Origin: CAZVGZ01 sp964627605
GTDB lineage: Bacteria; Latescibacterota; MWCZ01; CAZVGZ01
Length of the DNA stretch: 29,662 nt
NCBI GenBank assembly: GCA_964627605.1
Contig: CAZVGZ010000039.1
Coordinates: 1-29,662, forward strand
Reading direction: 5' to 3'
A model generated the notes under the pieces. The model saw only the letters and a list, made by a program, of their open reading frames with translations, did not search any database and was not told the origin of the DNA. The stretch's first letter is position 1; each line of letters begins with the position of its first letter. Of this stretch, positions 14,458 to 23,386 are shown one piece after another. Made by a program: the position numbers and the translations under genes.

Positions 14458-16253
14458 CCATCTCTTTTGCTCGTCAGTTTCGTTGGATCAGCGATCATGT
14501 TGACCGCAGCGTCCTCATGTTGGGGTTGGCGGCGGTTCTAGGAGTTGGAGCAGGAGTCGGTTCAGTCGCTTTTTCAACGCTCCTGGACTGGTGCCACGAC
14601 GTCTTCTTCGGAACCGCGAGTTACCTCGACTCACTGTCCGACTCGCCTCGTATTAGTATGATCTTGGTGCCGGCAGTCGGAGGTCTACTAGCGGGGCTAC
14701 TGATATTCCGCTTTGCGCGGGAGGCCAAAGGCCACGGCGTGCCCGAGGTCATGGAGGCTGTGGCGACGAGGCGCGGCAACATACGCAAACGGGTGGTTGT
14801 CGTAAAATCGGTCGCCTCCAGCTTAACACTTGGATCAGGAGGATCAGCCGGACAGGAAGGCCCCATTGTCCAGATCGGTGCAGCGCTGGGATCCGCCTTC
14901 GGTCAACTGTTCGGAATGTCTGCTGACCTGACCAAAGTGCTGGTGGGATGCGGCGCTGCAGGGGGAATAGCCGCCATATTTCATACCCCGATCGCCGGTG
15001 TGCTTTTCGCACTAGAGATTATTCTAGGCGATTGGCGCGTCCAGACGTTCAGCCCAGTGGTCATCACATCGGTCATAGCGTCGGTGGTCTCCCAAAACCT
15101 GCGCGCTGTGTTCGGCCTGAGCGAATCGGTGCTGGAGGTATCTGAAACATTCGCTCTTCATCTTCCGTGGGAGTTGGGGAACTACCTAATACTGGGAGTG
15201 GTCTGCGGTGCTCTGGCTGTGGGTTTCATCCGCACGCTCTACTGGGCCGAAGATGCTTTCGACGGATGGCGCAGGCTTCCTGGAGCGGCCAAAGTCGGTG
15301 TGGGTGGGCTGCTCACCGGGCTAATAGGGTTGGCGGACCCATCAGTTCTTGGCAGCGGCTACCCAGCGATAAACGAAGCGATAAACGGCGGTGTGTTGGT
15401 GCAGGGGCTGCTACTTCTGCTCGTGCTAAAGATGTTCGCCACGTCGTCCACCTTGGGGTCAGGCGGCTCGGGAGGCGTTTTTGCTCCGTCGCTGGTGCTT
15501 GGCGCTGCGGCGGGTGGGCTGGTTGGACACGCGATGGCCTGGCTAATCCCAGGCATGGATATGGCCCCACCTGGAGCCTACGCGTTGGTTGGTATGGGTG
15601 GCATGGTTGCCGGTACGACCCATGCCTCCCTCACCGCGATGTTGATGATATTTGAGATGACCGGGAGCTACTCTGTAATCCTGGCACTGATGCTCACCGT
15701 CACAATAGCGACGCTGGTCGCAAGGGCATTCGAACCAGAGTCGGTATACACCATGAAACTTGCCCGCCGTGGCGGTCAGGTTGGGCGGGGAATCGACTAC
15801 GCCCTGCTCTCCCGCCTGCATGTGGGCGACGCGATGTTTACCAACTACGTCCGCGTCGCACCAGATACACCGGTCAGCGAAGTGGTTCGCACCGCAAAAC
15901 GAGCGCGCTCCTACGACTTTCCGGTCGCCGATAGCGACGACCGACTGCTGGGAATGATCGGCCTACCAGACATCGCACAAGCGATGGAGGCAGGTGTTCC
16001 AGAGCTGCTGGTCGCGAGCGATCTGACATCGACTTCTTACACTCCGCTATATCCACAGCAGTCGCTTGCAGACGCTTTGAGGCAGTTCGAAAAGACCGAC
16101 AGGCCGACACTGCCTGTCGTCCAAGAGCAAGGCATCTCTCAAATCATCGGAATGCTTGACGCCAGGCAGATCATGAACCTCTACGAAAGAGTCGCCCTCT
16201 TAGGTGGAATCGAGGCCCTGGGTCCAGATGGGCAATTGAAACAGTTTCCGTAG
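14454..16253 (+). CDS. ClC-family chloride channel or chloride/proton antiporter with CBS domains
   Basis: This is a 599-residue inner-membrane protein. The ATG at 14454 gives the usual short cytoplasmic N-terminus before the first helix (about 20-45). The three ClC anion-path motifs are present: GHGVPEV at 93-99 (GxGIP), GSGGSAGQEGPIVQIGA at 127-143 with gating glutamate E135, and GSGGSGGVFAPSLVLG at 335-350 (GxFxP). The hydrophobic core ends near 425. Two CBS domains follow at about 455-510 and 525-580 and usually bind adenine nucleotides. At the inner proton site the sequence is FALEIILGDW: the position of E203 of E. coli ClC appears to be I189. Whether it is a channel or an exchanger cannot be told from sequence. 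Confidence 0.92.
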   Translation: MTISFARQFRWISDHVDRSVLMLGLAAVLGVGAGVGSVAFSTLLDWCHDVFFGTASYLDSLSDSPRISMILVPAVGGLLAGLLIFRFAREAKGHGVPEVMEAVATRRGNIRKRVVVVKSVASSLTLGSGGSAGQEGPIVQIGAALGSAFGQLFGMSADLTKVLVGCGAAGGIAAIFHTPIAGVLFALEIILGDWRVQTFSPVVITSVIASVVSQNLRAVFGLSESVLEVSETFALHLPWELGNYLILGVVCGALAVGFIRTLYWAEDAFDGWRRLPGAAKVGVGGLLTGLIGLADPSVLGSGYPAINEAINGGVLVQGLLLLLVLKMFATSSTLGSGGSGGVFAPSLVLGAAAGGLVGHAMAWLIPGMDMAPPGAYALVGMGGMVAGTTHASLTAMLMIFEMTGSYSVILALMLTVTIATLVARAFEPESVYTMKLARRGGQVGRGIDYALLSRLHVGDAMFTNYVRVAPDTPVSEVVRTAKRARSYDFPVADSDDRLLGMIGLPDIAQAMEAGVPELLVASDLTSTSYTPLYPQQSLADALRQFEKTDRPTLPVVQEQGISQIIGMLDARQIMNLYERVALLGGIEALGPDGQLKQFP

Positions 16254-16587
16254 CCCGCTCATCACATAGGCCGTAACCACCGGTTTTTGAGAGTTGGCCC
16301 GGGCCCTGTTCCACAGGCCTCACCATGCCCAAGCTGTTTTCAGATTGTTAGAGGTAACTCGTTGCGGGTTTATCCTGTCGGGAATTGATGTTATCTTGGA
16401 GTGTCGGGGTCAGGTGGATGCACTCATCTGGACGGGAACCGGGGACATGAGCCACACTTTGCCATGACAACCTCTGCACCCCGACGCAGTTGCTCTCCCA
16501 CCGATTATAAGCACCCTGCAGCCACTTTAGCATTCGCGAATTGCTGTTATAGATTCTGTTTTACTCCCGCCGAAGGAGCCGCCAAAG
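16254..16587. other. 334-base intergenic region upstream of the lyase-like gene
   Basis: No convincing gene is seen. It contains a possible promoter with an embedded palindrome near its right end (16526-16553). No clear terminator for the ClC gene is visible; only a weak AACC/GGTT hairpin with TTT follows the stop. Confidence 0.5.
16526..16553 (+). promoter_or_regulatory. possible promoter with palindrome in the spacer
   Basis: TTTAGC (16526-16531) and TATAGA (16548-16553) are 16 bases apart. The spacer starts with the perfect 10-base palindrome ATTCGCGAAT (16532-16541), inside a longer imperfect AGCA...TGCT dyad. This is a natural place for a repressor. GAAGGAG at 16572-16578 and ATG at 16588 follow. 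Motif match only. Confidence 0.35.
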
Positions 16588-18270
16588 ATGGCTGGCATGC
16601 GTGAGCAGTACCTGTCGATATTTGAGCGCTATTGGCCCCAGGTAGAAGCTGGGTACAATGACACTACAGGCCAGCTAGTCGGAGGTTGGTCCTATGAGCG
16701 TGGTGACGAAGAGTTCAACACCCTCAACCAAAACTTCCTCTACCCGATCTCCCTATTGGCGGTAGCGCCGGAGACCGACGAATCCAGACGCAAACCCCTG
16801 GAGCAGATGGCGATAAAAGTTGGCGACTGGATACAGAAAGCCCAGGAGCGCGACGGCAGCCATGAAATGATAACCGCCGAAAAGAGTTGGGGCCACCTTA
16901 TTTCACCTTGGATCATCCACAACTGGATGGAGTCGGCGTACTTGATTGAGCCAGCGTTGGATCCGAAGCGGATGACACTCTGGCACCAGGGGGTCCGGGT
17001 AGGGGTAAAGGGGCTTGTAGAGCAGCTAAAACTGAGTGAAAAGAGGCGCAAAAGGCCTTCGGTGGCAAACCTCCACGCTTGGTCAGCAGCGACGGTATTT
17101 CGCGCAGGGCAACTTTACGAGATTGATGAGTGGTGCAAAGCCGCGCTACCAGCAATAAAAACCATTGTCCAAGACCAGCAAGAGGGTGGCTACTGGGTTG
17201 AAAATACGGGCCCTACGACGCTCTACAATCATGTAACTCTGCATGCCATGGCGCTCTGCAGAGAGTACACCGGCGACAAAACGATCACGAAATGTTTGGA
17301 GCGTGGGACCTCGTTCCACCTTCACAGCACCTACCCCGACGGCACCTGGGTTGAAACGCTGGACGATCGAGTCCACTACCAGCCCCGCGTGTGTCCAGTG
17401 GGACATCTCGCATTTACCACGACCCCACAAGGCAGGCGCTACGCCAGGTGGCTCACCGAGCGTATGCTCGAAGAGGACGTGACCAAGAGTTTTAACTACC
17501 ACGGCCTCTCTTTTTTGGCTGACAGCTTCCGCTACGCTACGGACCAACCCGAATCTCCGATGCCGCTTGATCGCGACAAGGTTACCTGGCGGTTGACAGG
17601 TGCTGACACTGCCATAAGGAAACGGTCGCCGTGGTTTGGGGCCTACAGTGCAATCGCAGGAAAAAGCAAAGAAGAGCAGCGCTTCCATCTCGATCGCACC
17701 GGCCATCTCTCTATCTGGCACGAAAAGACCGGCCTGATTACCGGCGATGGCAACTCGAAGGATCAGCCGTCTTACGCAGCGTTTGAGTGGTCCGATGGTG
17801 ACACCAGTCGCTTTATCGCCAAAAGTGGTTCAGTCGACCTGGACACAAAAGGCGACCGTGTAATCCTCGATTTTGGCGATGGGTTCGAAGCGCAGATAAG
17901 GTTCACAATCAAGGATAACGAGTCCGCCACATTGACCGTCACGGCGCGGTCGCCCAAAGGCAAAGGCGGCCCAGGGCCAGCTCTCTATCACCTCCCTCTC
18001 ATAGTTGAACCGGGGATAGCATGGCAATCAGCCTCATCAGATGGGCAGTTTGACGAGTACCCCGTCAGGTTGGACGGAACAGCCTTGGGTGGGAAATTGG
18101 GCTGCGGCGGATGGTCCATTGATGGCATTCCTGATTGCGCAAGTTTCGCGTGGCCAGTGTTGCCCCACAACCCCTACAGAGAAGACGGTCGGACACCGCA
18201 GGTATCGGCGGTGGGGATGTTAACGATCCCCATGACCGTTCGGACCCGGCTAAACCTCACCATCACATAG
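16588..18270 (+). CDS. helical-toroid protein with C-terminal beta-sandwich, polysaccharide lyase-like
   Basis: This is a 560-residue protein; GAAGGAG lies 9 bases before the ATG. The first about 330 residues are alpha-helical with regularly spaced W, H and Y (HNWMESAYLIEPALD, TTLYNHVTLHAMALCREYTG, FNYHGLSFLADSFRYA). From about 350 it is beta-rich (HLSIWHEKTGLITGDG, SATLTVTARSPKGKG). An (alpha/alpha) toroid followed by a beta-sandwich is the layout of heparinase II/III-type and alginate lyase-type enzymes. N214-H215 in LYNHV and the tyrosines near 310 are possible catalytic residues. There is no signal peptide. It ends 4 bases before the GT39-TPR gene, so both form one unit. The lyase call is inference; a glycosidase is also possible. 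Confidence 0.5.
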   Translation: MAGMREQYLSIFERYWPQVEAGYNDTTGQLVGGWSYERGDEEFNTLNQNFLYPISLLAVAPETDESRRKPLEQMAIKVGDWIQKAQERDGSHEMITAEKSWGHLISPWIIHNWMESAYLIEPALDPKRMTLWHQGVRVGVKGLVEQLKLSEKRRKRPSVANLHAWSAATVFRAGQLYEIDEWCKAALPAIKTIVQDQQEGGYWVENTGPTTLYNHVTLHAMALCREYTGDKTITKCLERGTSFHLHSTYPDGTWVETLDDRVHYQPRVCPVGHLAFTTTPQGRRYARWLTERMLEEDVTKSFNYHGLSFLADSFRYATDQPESPMPLDRDKVTWRLTGADTAIRKRSPWFGAYSAIAGKSKEEQRFHLDRTGHLSIWHEKTGLITGDGNSKDQPSYAAFEWSDGDTSRFIAKSGSVDLDTKGDRVILDFGDGFEAQIRFTIKDNESATLTVTARSPKGKGGPGPALYHLPLIVEPGIAWQSASSDGQFDEYPVRLDGTALGGKLGCGGWSIDGIPDCASFAWPVLPHNPYREDGRTPQVSAVGMLTIPMTVRTRLNLTIT

Positions 18271-18274
18271 CCCG

Positions 18275-20770
18275 GTGGCTAAGAGGCGAAGCAAGTCGAA
18301 AGACGGGCCTGCACCGCGCCAACGCCAGCCTACAAAACCCACCTGGTGGCGCTCTCCTAAGACCATCTCGTTGGCGATCATAACCTATGTAGCCTCTATG
18401 GGCTACATCACTTTCGAAATCTGGACCGTCGGGGGCTACGGCGTCGAGACGGATTTCTTCCGCCAGTTCCTACCTGCCGCACAAGGCCTTCTTGACGGCG
18501 ACCTCACGGTGATGAACGGGTTTAAAGGCCCGGGATACTACGCAGCTTTGGCCGCAATCGGTCTGCTGCAATCCGATCTTTTTTTGGCAGCCAAAATACT
18601 CACACTTCTTTCGACGGTGGCGGTATTGGGCGTTGTCGTCTGGCTTGTGGTCCGAGGTCTGGGTTGGATAGAGGCGTGGATCGTGCTCGGGGTGATCACA
18701 ACAAACGCGATCTTCGTTCGCTACTCCTTCGTAGTCGGCACCGATATGTTTTTTTTCGCTATGGCGATCGGTGTCATGGCGATCCTTCTTGCCAAACGCG
18801 GTGATTTACGATGGTTGGCCGGGGCGGGGATGTTGGCAGCCTGGGCATATTTGACGCGGTATAACGGTGTATTTCTGCTGGTTTCCGCGATACCGGTGCT
18901 ACTTCTGGTGGACCGGAACACTCTCTCGCTAAGGCGTCGCGTCGAGGGGTTGTCGGCGTTTCTGGCGACAGCCGCAGTACCAATCACAATGTGGGGAGCG
19001 TATACCCACCAACAGGGCAAAGGGGTTTTTTTCAACAGGAACTACAAAAACATCGCCTATGAGCTCTACGGACGTGACCAAGTCTATTGGGATCAGTTTT
19101 GGGCTCAGTTCTCTGGCGTTTTCACCAGCTTTGGCGACGTGATCGGTGGCGACCCCGCTGGATTTTTCTGGATGGTCCTGCGAAACACGTTTGACCACCT
19201 GTGGCAGGATATGGTCACCCTGATGGGCGTGGGGTTCTCTGTGGAGTCAGAGCTTTGGCCTCTGTGGTTGCCGCTGCTCCTGCTTGGGGCAGCGGGAGTC
19301 TGGCGCTCGATCGGGTGGCCTTCATCGTGGCCCGGTGGCTTTCCAGCGCTCTATTTCGCGATACTGGTGCCGGTGTTCTACGGCGAGAGGTTCTCACTGC
19401 CTCTTGTGGCCGCCTACGCCACGGTCATCGCAGTTGGTGTTAACTGGAGCAGGATAAGCGACGGTTTCAAGCTGGGTGCACACCAGATGAGCGTCCGAGG
19501 CTCGACCTTGGTATTGTTGCTGCTCTTATCTGCCATAAACACCATCGCAAGGACTCAGGACTATTTGGCGAACAGCCCCGACGAAGTGAAGGCCGTCGCA
19601 GACCGTTTTTTAGAAACCAACTTAACCCGCCCTGGTGAGATCGTTCTCGCCCGTAAACCTCATATCGCGTATTGCTTAGACGAGAAAAACGTAACCTTTT
19701 TGCAGATCCCTACAGTTCGCGGCATCAGCGAACTGATCGAGTTTGCCGTAGAGAAACAGGCAACATATCTGCTAATGACAAGCATGGAGGCCCAAACCCG
19801 TCCGCCTTTGCGCGGTCTGTTGGACCCCAGGAAAGCACCTGCGACCTTGGTGTTCGTGGCAGGAGTATATACAAACGGACGCCCGGCGGCGCTCTATCGC
19901 TTCAATCTCGCAGACATCCCCCGCCAGCCGACCGAACCGACGCAGACCGTCCATACAAAGCCAGAAAAACCTCAACTGTCGTTCTACGCACGGCTGGGAG
20001 ACGCTTACATTGCCGCAGGCAACAAGGAGCGTGCGATGTGGGCCTACCAAAAGCTTCTAAATGGAAGCGATGCCGACGCGATCGCCTGGACGGGGATTGG
20101 CAGAGCCGAACTGATTGCCGCCCCGTGGCCAGCCCCTCTACCTGATATCAGCAAAGCCCAAAATTCGTTCGAACGGGCCATCGCCATCGATTCCACACTG
20201 ACTGAAGCCCCCTACCAGCTCGGTCGGATCGCGGCATCGGCGTCTGATTGGCAGACCGCTGCGCCATATCTGGCTCAAGCGGTACACCACGATTCGACTC
20301 ATGCGGACGCACAACGTTTGTATGCTGAAGCTCTGCTGTATCACGGCGATGTGGAAGGTTCAGCTGCCCATCTTTCCGCGGCTGTACGACAGAGGCCCAC
20401 CGATGCTGCTATTCGACGCCGCCTTGCCGAACTGTTCGAACAGCTGAGCTGGTGGGATCAGGCCGCGGAACAGTGGGAAGCGGTTGTGAGAATGACGCAG
20501 GCAGATGGGGAGACCTATTTTTTGTTAGGCCGCTCGCTACTACGCCTGGGTGAAACCGACGGGTCTAATGGTGACGCCATAAACACAAAAGCGCGAGACG
20601 CGCTCTTGGAGTCCATCCGTCGAGCACCAGATTCCGCTGGTTCTCATCACGACCTCGCTTTGGCGGAGTCGCGCCTGGGCCACATTGACGCCGCCATTCT
20701 CCACATGACACGCGCAAAAGAATTAGGGGATCTGACCGCTGCTATCGAGCTTGAGAAACTACAGCAGTAG
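18275..20770 (+). CDS. GT39/ArnT-like membrane glycosyltransferase fused to a TPR domain
   Basis: This is an 831-residue protein starting at GTG, 4 bases after the lyase-like stop. A basic N-terminus (1-28) leads into about ten hydrophobic helices (about 30-420). The first periplasmic loop holds ETDFFRQFLPAAQGLLDG with D60, the acid expected in the C-type glycosyltransferases of the PMT/ArnT group, followed by KGPGYYAALAA, which matches the HPPGYP-like motif. These enzymes move a sugar from a polyprenyl phosphate to a protein or lipid outside the membrane. A soluble domain follows (about 440-560), then six or so TPR repeats (about 565-825; YARLGDAYIAAGNKERAMWAYQKLL). The TPRs should dock a partner. 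The sugar and acceptor are unknown. Confidence 0.7.
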   Translation: MAKRRSKSKDGPAPRQRQPTKPTWWRSPKTISLAIITYVASMGYITFEIWTVGGYGVETDFFRQFLPAAQGLLDGDLTVMNGFKGPGYYAALAAIGLLQSDLFLAAKILTLLSTVAVLGVVVWLVVRGLGWIEAWIVLGVITTNAIFVRYSFVVGTDMFFFAMAIGVMAILLAKRGDLRWLAGAGMLAAWAYLTRYNGVFLLVSAIPVLLLVDRNTLSLRRRVEGLSAFLATAAVPITMWGAYTHQQGKGVFFNRNYKNIAYELYGRDQVYWDQFWAQFSGVFTSFGDVIGGDPAGFFWMVLRNTFDHLWQDMVTLMGVGFSVESELWPLWLPLLLLGAAGVWRSIGWPSSWPGGFPALYFAILVPVFYGERFSLPLVAAYATVIAVGVNWSRISDGFKLGAHQMSVRGSTLVLLLLLSAINTIARTQDYLANSPDEVKAVADRFLETNLTRPGEIVLARKPHIAYCLDEKNVTFLQIPTVRGISELIEFAVEKQATYLLMTSMEAQTRPPLRGLLDPRKAPATLVFVAGVYTNGRPAALYRFNLADIPRQPTEPTQTVHTKPEKPQLSFYARLGDAYIAAGNKERAMWAYQKLLNGSDADAIAWTGIGRAELIAAPWPAPLPDISKAQNSFERAIAIDSTLTEAPYQLGRIAASASDWQTAAPYLAQAVHHDSTHADAQRLYAEALLYHGDVEGSAAHLSAAVRQRPTDAAIRRRLAELFEQLSWWDQAAEQWEAVVRMTQADGETYFLLGRSLLRLGETDGSNGDAINTKARDALLESIRRAPDSAGSHHDLALAESRLGHIDAAILHMTRAKELGDLTAAIELEKLQQ

Positions 20771-20809
20771 GCCTGACACAACTGCTCGACAGCGGCTACA
20801 AAGATAGCG

Positions 20810-21622
20810 ATGTTTCGACGATTCGATCATAAAGACGCTGTGGTAGTGGTCACCGGTGCGTCTTCTGGAATTGGTGAAGCTACCGCCAACGCGTTCGCAG
20901 CACGCGGATCACGCCTGGTACTGGCCGCTCGCTCTGCTGAAAAACTTGGCGCACTGAGGCGCAATCTGTCTTCCGACGGCAGTCGCGCCGTGACGGTGGC
21001 GACAGACGTTACAGATCAGGTTCAAGCCGAACGGATGGTCGGCGCAGCGATAGAACAGTTCGGCAGAATTGACATTTTGGTAAACAACGCCGGAGTAGGT
21101 GCGTTTGGACCAATAGACGACCTGACGCCTCAAACTGTCCGGCAGATAATAGGCACCAATCTTCTCGGTTCAATCTGGTGCACTCAGGCCGCACTGCCCT
21201 ACATGCGCCAGCAGGGCAAAGGGCAGATTATAGACATCTCGTCTATCTTGGGTCGCGTATCGCTGCCAGGGCGGGAGCTCTACTGCGCGTCAAAATCAGG
21301 ACAGCACGCCTTCAGCGACTCACTTCGACATTCAGTCACCCGCGATGGCATCGACGTAATCACCATCGACCCAGGGCCGGTAGCAACCTCTTTCCACGCC
21401 AATCGGTTAGATGACGGCGCAGCGATTGGCGGTATTCTGGAGGTGTCAGCTCAGACGGTCGCCGAGACGATAATACGAGCGTCGTACTTGAGAAAGCGAA
21501 AAGCTATACTAGTCGGAATCGGAGCAGTCGGACTAAACGCGATCTACGGGGTGTCGCCCAAGGTGGCAGTCTGGCTCACCCGACGCGCGGACGCACGGAA
21601 CAGTAAGCACCGCGAAGTCTAA
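20810..21622 (+). CDS. classical short-chain dehydrogenase/reductase
   Basis: This 270-residue soluble NAD(P)-dependent oxidoreductase shows the full classical SDR set. Cofactor loop TGASSGIG at 15-22, D66 (TDVTD), NNAG at 92-95, N117, and catalytic S145, Y158 and K162 (YCASK). R41 in AARSAEKL suggests NADP. PGPVATSF follows the active site as usual. The C-terminal 50 residues are basic, with a hydrophobic stretch (AILVGIGAVGLNAIYGVSP), as in SDRs that sit on a membrane or act on lipids. The substrate cannot be told. It starts 39 bases after the GT39-TPR stop, so it may be the third gene of that unit. Its ribosome binding site is weak. Confidence 0.9.
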   Translation: MFRRFDHKDAVVVVTGASSGIGEATANAFAARGSRLVLAARSAEKLGALRRNLSSDGSRAVTVATDVTDQVQAERMVGAAIEQFGRIDILVNNAGVGAFGPIDDLTPQTVRQIIGTNLLGSIWCTQAALPYMRQQGKGQIIDISSILGRVSLPGRELYCASKSGQHAFSDSLRHSVTRDGIDVITIDPGPVATSFHANRLDDGAAIGGILEVSAQTVAETIIRASYLRKRKAILVGIGAVGLNAIYGVSPKVAVWLTRRADARNSKHREV

Positions 21623-21732
21623 ATTTTGGAACTCGTACTGTAGAAGTCGCGCTCAACAGTAGCATTGCATCGGCCTCTAGGACCGGGTAATCTGGGACTT
21701 GTACCGACCGCCAGCGCCAGAGACAATAGCAT

Positions 21733-21748
21733 GGGGGGAGCTCCCCCC
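21733..21748. repeat. 16-base perfect palindrome
   Basis: GGGGGGAGCTCCCCCC, a perfect self-complementary sequence in the 261-base gap between the SDR and zinc-ribbon genes. There is no T-run after it on either strand and no loop, so it is not a normal terminator. Confidence 0.6.
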
Positions 21749-21883
21749 GACCCTACACACTCACGATGACCCAAAACTAACTTTCAAAGTGGACCGACTA
21801 TGAGGGGCAGGTCACTGGAATTGATGAAAGAGTCGCACTGATTCGATGATTAGAATGTTTTGGTGGCAGGGTAGGACTGGAAA

Positions 21884-22270
21884 ATGGCACTAATAAATTG
21901 CAAGGAATGTGGCAAAAAGATCTCTACAGAGGCGACGTGGTGTCCGCACCGCGGTCCATCTAAGCCCGTAGATCGACCCAGCGGGCTTCTTGTATGTCGT
22001 GAGTGCGGACTTGTTGTTCTCAGGGATGCGGCAAGCTGTAGGCACTGCGGGGTGCCTAATCCTTTGGGCAAGTCAAAATCGACAAAGACAAAGGTATCGG
22101 ATGGCACGTTTGGTGGCCTCTTCAAACACCCGGAGATAGCAAAGCAACATGCAGCTCGCGCGCAGAAATCGCTGGACCAGTATCAGTGGCCCAACGTACG
22201 GGATGCCTGGTTCGACGCCTTGGCCGCAGATTCAGAAAATAACCACCAAATAAGGAATCAAGCGCGATGA
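21884..22270 (+). CDS. zinc-ribbon protein with one intact and one degenerate ribbon
   Basis: This is a 128-residue protein with AGGA about 8 bases before the ATG. Two zinc ribbons sit in the first 65 residues. The first reads INCKECGKKISTEATWCPHRG: the usual last Cys of CPHCG is Arg. The second, CRECGLVVLRDAASCRHCG, has all four Cys. A linker rich in K, S and T follows, then a helix (residues about 85-120). It is cytoplasmic; ribbons of this type bind nucleic acid or protein partners. Its stop overlaps the start of the methyltransferase gene by 4 bases (ATGA), so the two are translationally coupled. Confidence 0.8.
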   Translation: MALINCKECGKKISTEATWCPHRGPSKPVDRPSGLLVCRECGLVVLRDAASCRHCGVPNPLGKSKSTKTKVSDGTFGGLFKHPEIAKQHAARAQKSLDQYQWPNVRDAWFDALAADSENNHQIRNQAR

Positions 22271-23361
22271 GAACGAGATTAGTGGAGATGCTTCGATGTC
22301 CGGTGTGCGGCGACACTCTGACACCTGAAACATTTCAGACTGAACCCGACGATGACTCTGGGGAGCCGGACTGGATTGGAGAAGGGGTGCTAAGGGACAC
22401 AGACGGCCTGCACGAGTATCCTGTCATACTCGGCGTGCCAAGAATGCTCCCTCCGGGAGAGCGGGAGGGTCTCGGAAAGCGATACCCAGAGTTTTTTGCG
22501 AAGCACCGGGACAGGCTCGGGACCGCACTTTTGGACGAGTGTGGTGGCGGCACTGAACAGGACCGAGTTCAAGGGCAGATAATCGACAGATTCGGCTACG
22601 AGTGGACCGAGTTCAAAGCCTACGATTCAGACAACTTCATCTACTGGATAGAACCGATAGAAACACAATTCTTTGGAGGCAAACTTGGGCTGGACATCGG
22701 TTGTGGCGCCGGTCGCCACTCAGCTGAAGCGGCTTCTTACGGTGCCGAGATGGTGTCAATCGACCTGAGCTGGTCAGTTGACAGCGCCGTGGAACGCTCT
22801 CGAACGATCCCCAACATGAACGTAGTCCAGGCAGACGTTTTCGCTCCTCCTTTCGCGCCTGAAACATTTGACTTCATCTTCAGCCTGGGAGTTCTTCACC
22901 ACACGCCAGACCCACCCAGGGCATTCGATTCGGTCGTGCCGCTTGCCAGGGAGGGTGGGGCGGTACTCGTGATGATATATGGCAGCCAGCGCAAGTGGGT
23001 CATTCGGTTGTTGGCGGCGGCGCGTTTCGTGACGAACCGCCTACCGAATCCCGTCATCAAAGCGGTCTCGCACCTGGGTGGCGTGTGCGACGAGTTCTTC
23101 ATACAACCCTACCGCGCACTGCGGGCTTTGGGCCTTGAGCGGATGGCGAAAGCCATGTTCCCTACGCGCATTATGAATTACGCGGATTTCAGCTACAGAG
23201 ACATCGTGACCGACTGGTTCGACAGGTTGTCATACCCGGAAGTGCACTACTACGACGATGAGCAGATTCGCGACTGGTACGAGAGCAACGCTTTTCGCGA
23301 CATTCTCGTCACTCCACTCCTGAATCACGCCTACCGTGGACTGGGGTACCGATCCACCTGA
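22267..23361 (+). CDS. class I SAM-dependent methyltransferase with Trm112-type zinc-binding N-terminus
   Basis: This is a 364-residue protein. The N-terminal 60 residues (EMLRCPVCGDTLTP ... EYPVILGVPRMLP) are a Trm112/YcaR-like domain with C11 and C14. The methyltransferase core starts near 135: GLDIGCGAGRHS at 141-152 is the SAM loop, D166 in VSIDLS ends the second strand and binds the ribose, and QADVFAPPF and GVLHHTPDP are motifs II/III and post-motif. The C-terminal third (about 230-364) is alpha/beta with several Trp and Tyr and probably shapes the substrate site. Small molecules, sugars and lipids are all possible substrates. Coupled to the zinc-ribbon gene; its stop is 25 bases from the convergent minus-strand gene. 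Confidence 0.88.
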   Translation: MRTRLVEMLRCPVCGDTLTPETFQTEPDDDSGEPDWIGEGVLRDTDGLHEYPVILGVPRMLPPGEREGLGKRYPEFFAKHRDRLGTALLDECGGGTEQDRVQGQIIDRFGYEWTEFKAYDSDNFIYWIEPIETQFFGGKLGLDIGCGAGRHSAEAASYGAEMVSIDLSWSVDSAVERSRTIPNMNVVQADVFAPPFAPETFDFIFSLGVLHHTPDPPRAFDSVVPLAREGGAVLVMIYGSQRKWVIRLLAAARFVTNRLPNPVIKAVSHLGGVCDEFFIQPYRALRALGLERMAKAMFPTRIMNYADFSYRDIVTDWFDRLSYPEVHYYDDEQIRDWYESNAFRDILVTPLLNHAYRGLGYRST

Positions 23362-23386
23362 CACCCTCACCGATCTTACCGCTTTC

